Below, piece after piece: positions 5,918 to 8,911 of a stretch of 8,911 bases of DNA. How positions within the stretch are numbered: the first letter of the stretch is position 1; each line of letters starts with the position of its first letter. The DNA comes from Candidatus Nanohalarchaeota archaeon (lineage in GTDB: Archaea; EX4484-52), in assembly GCA_030632385.1 (NCBI GenBank), contig DAOVUW010000031.1:1-8911 (forward strand), in the 5' to 3' direction. The translations under genes and the position numbers were made by a program. Below the pieces are notes generated by a model. That model worked only from the letters and a program-made list of their open reading frames with translations, was not told the origin of the DNA and searched no databases.

Positions 5918-6919
5918 TTATTTATATTTTGCTTCTAAACTATCAAATACTCCTGTCGGAAGATAATTGCTTTTTGGCTCTTCATAAAAAAGCACGGCAT
6001 CGTGAACTTTCATGATATTACCAAACAGGTTTCTCAAATCAATAATTATTTTTCTAAGCTCTGCTGAATTTTTGACAAAAACAGCAAGCTCCATACTCCA
6101 GTGTCCCAATGGTTTGTAATATGCATTTACATTAGGATGCTTTATGACATACTCGACAACTCTTTTTTCTTCATCTTTTGTCTGATTAACAAAATCCAGT
6201 TGCAGATAATATTGAGAATATCCAAACAATTCCTTATTTGGTTGTATAAAAAATGATTTTATGATTCCTGCATTCATCAATGCTTTTATCCTGTTTTTTA
6301 CTGTATTTGGACTTGTTCCTATTTTAGAGGAGATATCAACACAACTCATCCGCGCATTATCTGAGAGAATTCTTAATAATTGAATATCTTTGCGGTCTAA
6401 TTTATAATTTGTGTATTTTCTTTCTTTCTCTATAGTTTCAAATAATTTTTTCTTTTCTTTTACATTGTAATATTTGTAATTGAAATGCTGAAAATAAATT
6501 TGAGAAGCCACCATGTATTCGCCAATATTATATTTATACTGAAGTTTTAATTCCTCGACAAAATCATTTATCTGTTTTATATTATCTGTTATAAAATCAA
6601 AAATAATGCTCCATTTTCCCATTGAAACAGTTGTCCATGAAACAAAGGGATGAGCTACAATCTTATCTATTATCTCTTTTTCTTTTGTTTCCGTTACTTT
6701 ATGAAATACAATATAGACAATATGCCTTCCAAAGCCCAGTTTTGTCTCGTCAATTTCAGTATAAAAACCCTCTATAACTTTTTCTTTTACCATTTTTTTA
6801 ATCCGATAGTCAATGACTTCACGGCTCAACGCCACTTTTTTTGAAAGCTTATTTAAAGGTCGCCTGCAGTTTTTTGAAAGCTCATAGAGTATTTTCTTAT
6901 CTTTTAAATCAAGTTTCAT
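5918..6919 (-). CDS. Tandem (double-length) Lrp/AsnC family transcriptional regulator
   Basis: The 333-residue protein contains two Lrp/AsnC units in one chain. Unit 1 has a winged helix at about residues 3-52 (LDLKDKKILYELSKN, then LNKLSKKV and SREVIDYRIKKM as the recognition region) and an effector-type RAM domain at about 65-145. Unit 2 has a second winged helix at about 174-222 (LDRKDIQLLRILSDNARMS, then TSPNTVKNRIKAL) and a RAM domain at about 235-315. Canonical Lrp proteins are about 150 residues with one unit, so this resembles a covalent dimer. The family binds DNA and often responds to amino acids. The start is fixed by a TATA box about 26 nt upstream. That TATA sits between the arms of an inverted repeat, suggesting autoregulation. 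The divergent neighbour is a sodium:solute symporter, the likely regulated target. The effector is unknown. Confidence 0.92.
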   Translation of the reverse strand: MKLDLKDKKILYELSKNCRRPLNKLSKKVALSREVIDYRIKKMVKEKVIEGFYTEIDETKLGFGRHIVYIVFHKVTETKEKEIIDKIVAHPFVSWTTVSMGKWSIIFDFITDNIKQINDFVEELKLQYKYNIGEYMVASQIYFQHFNYKYYNVKEKKKLFETIEKERKYTNYKLDRKDIQLLRILSDNARMSCVDISSKIGTSPNTVKNRIKALMNAGIIKSFFIQPNKELFGYSQYYLQLDFVNQTKDEEKRVVEYVIKHPNVNAYYKPLGHWSMELAVFVKNSAELRKIIIDLRNLFGNIMKVHDAVLFYEEPKSNYLPTGVFDSLEAKYK

Positions 6920-6927
6920 AAAACAAT

Positions 6928-6959
6928 AAACGCAAATTCTTTAAATAATTATTGCGTTT
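6928..6959. promoter_or_regulatory. Inverted repeat flanking the Lrp promoter, candidate operator
   Basis: AAACGCAA (6928-6935) and its exact complement TTGCGTTT (6952-6959) are separated by 16 nt. Between them lies the probable TATA box of the Lrp gene (minus strand AATTATTTAA, 6941-6950, centred about 26 nt from the ATG at 6919). The arms are the most GC-containing part of an otherwise AT-only stretch, so the match is unlikely to be mere composition. One arm falls between TATA and start codon, the other upstream of TATA. Binding would be expected to block or modulate transcription of the regulator itself. The binding protein is inferred to be the adjacent Lrp-family product. Confidence 0.55.
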
Positions 6960-6996
6960 TTGTAAAAAAATAAACACGGACTTTTATCTTCTGTAA

Positions 6997-7006
6997 AATT
7001 ATATAG
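6997..7006 (+). promoter_or_regulatory. Candidate TATA box for the symporter operon
   Basis: AATTATATAG, preceded by GTAA, is the best TATA-like sequence upstream of the symporter. It would place the transcription start near 7026-7030 and give a leader of about 50 nt, unlike the leaderless genes elsewhere in the window. ACTATAAAG at 7031-7039 is an alternative TATA that would give a leader of about 20 nt. Confidence 0.45.
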
Positions 7007-7022
7007 TATACTGGGGGTAAAA

Positions 7023-7036
7023 GACTATAGACTATA
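7023..7036 (+). repeat. Tandem 7-bp repeat (GACTATA twice) in the symporter promoter region
   Basis: GACTATA occurs twice in immediate succession, at 7023-7029 and 7030-7036. The reverse-complement hexamer TATAGT is present at 7002-7007, overlapping the candidate TATA box. Three related elements in 35 bp of the regulator-symporter intergenic region could be protein-binding half-sites, although the AT-rich composition weakens the case. Confidence 0.4.
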
Positions 7037-7068
7037 AAGAAGCAAAATTTTTTACTACTCAATAAATT

Positions 7069-7074
7069 GTGATT
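7069..7074 (+). promoter_or_regulatory. Shine-Dalgarno for the symporter gene
   Basis: GTGATT lies 4 nt before the ATG at 7079 and matches the 3' half of the archaeal consensus GGAGGTGATT. Its presence agrees with a leadered transcript and supports this start, which also places the first membrane segment at the N-terminus as is normal for the family. Confidence 0.55.
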
Positions 7075-7078
7075 AAAA

Positions 7079-8629
7079 ATGGGATTAATTGAAATAGGCA
7101 TAATACTGTCATTACTCATCACCTTAATGATTGGACTTTTTGGAAGCAAGCAAATAAAAAACAAAACAGAGAATTATTATGTTGCTGGAAGAAATATGAG
7201 CATTCCTATTGTCGGTTTAGCATTAGTAGGACAGGCAATAGATGGAAACAGTACTCTTGGAAACACTACGTTGTCTTCCGACTTTGGATTTTGGGCAGGC
7301 GCAACTATGGTAATAGGTCTTGCACTGGCTCTTTTTTTATTCGGAAAATTTTTTGCAGAAAAACTCAATTCAATGAATCTGCTGACTCTTGCGGATTTAT
7401 TCAGGATTAAATATAATCGAAATATTGAAGTTATTGCGTCGATTCTTATGATATTTAGTTTTGGCATACTTCTTGCCGGAAATTTAGCCGCAGTTGGAAT
7501 ATTGATGAAAATATTTTTTGCATTGAATTACGAAACAATAATTATTTTGATTTCAATAATGGTAGTAATCTATTCTATGGCAGGAGGTCTTATATCGGAT
7601 ATACTGACAGATTTATTTCAAATTGGGTTGTTGGTCTTTGGACTGGGTTTGACTTTAGTTTATATTGTATTCAAATATGGATTGGAGCTATTTACTTCAG
7701 GAGATCTTATAAGCGGGATGAGCATAACTCAAATGATCTTTCCGGGGGAAGGAGCATTAATAAACTGGGCAACTATTGTTGCATTGGGTTTTGGAAATCT
7801 TCTTGCTATTGATTTTGCATCAAGAATATTTTCTGCAAGAACGCCAAAAATAGCAAAAAAAGGTTGTTATATGGGTGCATGGATGACTTTAATTATAGGC
7901 ATACCTTTCTCGCTATTGGCTTTTTTTATACAGTCAATTGGTATTTCTCCTGTAGAAGGAATTCCTTTACTCTTTGTATTTTCAGAAGAAATACTACCTG
8001 TATTCATCTCGATGTTTTTGATAAGCGGAATAGTTGGTGTTTCTTTATCAACAATTGACGGAGCTATATTGAGCATGGGCAATATTTTAGCACATAATGT
8101 ATTAAATATAAAAGAAGGACTCAAAAAAGTAAGCAGTGCAGATTATGAAAAAACATATCTGTATTTTACACGATTATCATTAGTTCCAATAGCAGGCATT
8201 GGAATGATATTTGCGATGCTACTTCCATCACCTGGAATCTTATTGACAGTCGCTTTTGATATTATGTTTGCAAGTTTGCTGGTGCCTTTTGTTTTTGCAT
8301 TTATATCAAAAAAACCAGATTCAAATGCTGCATTATGGGCAATTATTTGCGGTGGGATTTCAAGAGTATTGTTTGCGATTTTCTCGCCAACTTCATTTGG
8401 AGTAGACAACACTTTTTTCTATATTGAAAATTCAATAATTACTACTTCATTAGATGGACTCGGTACAATAATCTCTCCATTAATCGCATTAGTTGTTTAC
8501 TTGTATGTTGCATCACAAACAGGAAAGGAAAGGAAAAATTATATCGACATAATAAATAGTTTTTTCTCCAATGAGCATAATTTAGACACGAGGAGAAAAA
8601 ATTACAAATACAATAAGGAGGATGAATAA
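7079..8629 (+). CDS. Sodium:solute symporter (SSS family)
   Basis: The 516-residue protein is a typical SSS transporter (PutP/SGLT family, LeuT fold) that would couple sodium entry to uptake of a small solute across the cytoplasmic membrane. Hallmarks are the first membrane segment at 4-21, the ENYYVAGRNMSIPIVGLALVG start of the core (31-51), the GNSTLG segment of the unwound helix (56-61), YSMAGGLISDILTDLFQ (165-181) matching the family's G-G-hydrophobic-TD-Q signature, and SLSTIDGAILSMGNILAHN (322-340), whose S322/S324/T325 lie where the Na2-site Ser/Thr residues sit. About 13 membrane segments are expected. A hydrophilic charged tail covers 482-516. The substrate cannot be read from the sequence; the divergent Lrp/AsnC regulator hints at an amino acid. 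It is followed by a membrane-protein gene 2 nt after its stop. Confidence 0.92.
   Translation: MGLIEIGIILSLLITLMIGLFGSKQIKNKTENYYVAGRNMSIPIVGLALVGQAIDGNSTLGNTTLSSDFGFWAGATMVIGLALALFLFGKFFAEKLNSMNLLTLADLFRIKYNRNIEVIASILMIFSFGILLAGNLAAVGILMKIFFALNYETIIILISIMVVIYSMAGGLISDILTDLFQIGLLVFGLGLTLVYIVFKYGLELFTSGDLISGMSITQMIFPGEGALINWATIVALGFGNLLAIDFASRIFSARTPKIAKKGCYMGAWMTLIIGIPFSLLAFFIQSIGISPVEGIPLLFVFSEEILPVFISMFLISGIVGVSLSTIDGAILSMGNILAHNVLNIKEGLKKVSSADYEKTYLYFTRLSLVPIAGIGMIFAMLLPSPGILLTVAFDIMFASLLVPFVFAFISKKPDSNAALWAIICGGISRVLFAIFSPTSFGVDNTFFYIENSIITTSLDGLGTIISPLIALVVYLYVASQTGKERKNYIDIINSFFSNEHNLDTRRKNYKYNKEDE
8617..8624 (+). promoter_or_regulatory. Strong Shine-Dalgarno for the downstream membrane-protein gene
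   Basis: GGAGGATG is a near-full complement of the 16S rRNA 3' end and lies inside the last codons of the symporter, 7 nt before the ATG at 8632 (10 nt from the GGAGG core). It indicates translation of a second cistron from the symporter mRNA and fixes the start of the partial gene. Confidence 0.75.
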
Positions 8630-8631
8630 AT

Positions 8632-8911
8632 ATGAGATTAGATGAAAATTTAAAAGCATTAATATTGAAACAAAATGTATTGAAAAATATCACAGTAATG
8701 ATTACAACAACAGTAATCCTGCTTTGGAGTTTCCCGTATATCAAAAAAATTACGGAATTTGACAATATAGGCGTATCGATTTACATAATTCTTGGAACCT
8801 TTTCTTTAGGGGCTTTAAGCGGTTATTTTTCACTGAGTTATGCAAATACAGATTTAACTTCAACAAAACAAAGAACATTGATGGACATGGCCACATTTAC
8901 TTTCTTAACTA
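8632..8911 (+). CDS. Membrane protein of unknown family, 3' end beyond the window
   Basis: An open frame of 93 codons runs from the ATG at 8632 to the right edge with no stop. The start is supported by the GGAGGATG site upstream and by the 2-nt spacing after the symporter stop, so it is the next gene of the symporter operon. The visible product begins MRLDENLKALILKQNVLKN, has a probable membrane segment at about 19-35 (ITVMITTTVILLWSF), a basic/polar loop KKITEFDN, and a second segment at about 46-68 (IGVSIYIILGTFSLGALSG), followed by a polar stretch NTDLTSTKQ and the start of another hydrophobic region. I do not recognise a family. It does not look like the DUF485 partner found beside some bacterial acetate-type SSS permeases. 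It may be a partner or accessory of the transporter, by position only. Confidence 0.7.
   Translation, partial: MRLDENLKALILKQNVLKNITVMITTTVILLWSFPYIKKITEFDNIGVSIYIILGTFSLGALSGYFSLSYANTDLTSTKQRTLMDMATFTFLT

Noticed and set aside
6920..7078. tRNA, riboswitch or small RNA in the largest intergenic gap
   Set aside because: No cloverleaf, conserved riboswitch core or stable GC-containing stem is visible. The inverted repeat is better explained as an operator around a TATA box.
8442..8765. Minus-strand frame across the end of the symporter and the start of the next gene
   Set aside because: The plus strand here has two tightly coupled genes with a strong Shine-Dalgarno. The minus frame spans both with no supporting signal.
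1..8911. CRISPR array, insertion sequence or other mobile element
   Set aside because: No spaced direct repeats, transposase or recombinase gene, or terminal inverted repeats are present.

Overview
The window is AT-rich (visibly about two-thirds A+T) and reads as part of an archaeal chromosome. The main reasons are an archaeal/eukaryal-type tryptophanyl-tRNA synthetase, archaeal-type ribosomal proteins uS8 and uL6, and archaeal promoters (TATA boxes centred about 24-29 nt upstream of the start codon, so leaderless transcripts). Genes inside operons instead carry Shine-Dalgarno sequences of the GGTG/GGAGG type. The gene content fits a DPANN-like or other uncultured archaeon, but this placement is an inference and no marker here fixes the lineage.

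Layout. Positions 1-2196 are on the minus strand: trpS, then a two-CxxC zinc-ribbon protein of unknown function overlapping ribosomal protein uS8 by ATGA, then the first 24 codons of uL6, which runs off the left edge. Positions 2287-4096 are on the plus strand: a membrane-anchored protein that appears to hold a TPM (YgcG/Psb32-like) domain between two halves of an LppM-like domain, followed by a DUF4013 polytopic membrane protein. A convergent T-rich gap (4097-4148) separates these from a minus-strand LURP-one/scramblase-like protein (4149-4730). Divergent from that, at 4837-5883, is a fusion of a bacterial-type CoaD-like adenylyltransferase and a CoaE-like P-loop kinase. Next is a minus-strand double-length Lrp/AsnC regulator (5918-6919). 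Divergent from it are a sodium:solute symporter (7079-8629) and a partial membrane protein (8632 to the right edge).

How they fit together. The left block is translation machinery. The middle pair is probably a cell-envelope operon. The right block looks like a regulator/transporter unit: the tandem Lrp gene has an 8-bp inverted repeat flanking its own TATA box, and the divergent symporter promoter carries three copies of a TATAGT/ACTATA element.

The points most worth a second look are the CoaD-CoaE-like fusion, since typical archaea use unrelated or distant enzymes for these CoA steps; the zinc-ribbon gene at the head of a uS8-uL6 ribosomal unit; the TPM-in-LppM architecture; and the Lrp/symporter intergenic region. 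No CRISPR array, tRNA, rRNA, insertion sequence or mobile element was seen, and no gene-free stretch reaches 300 bases.
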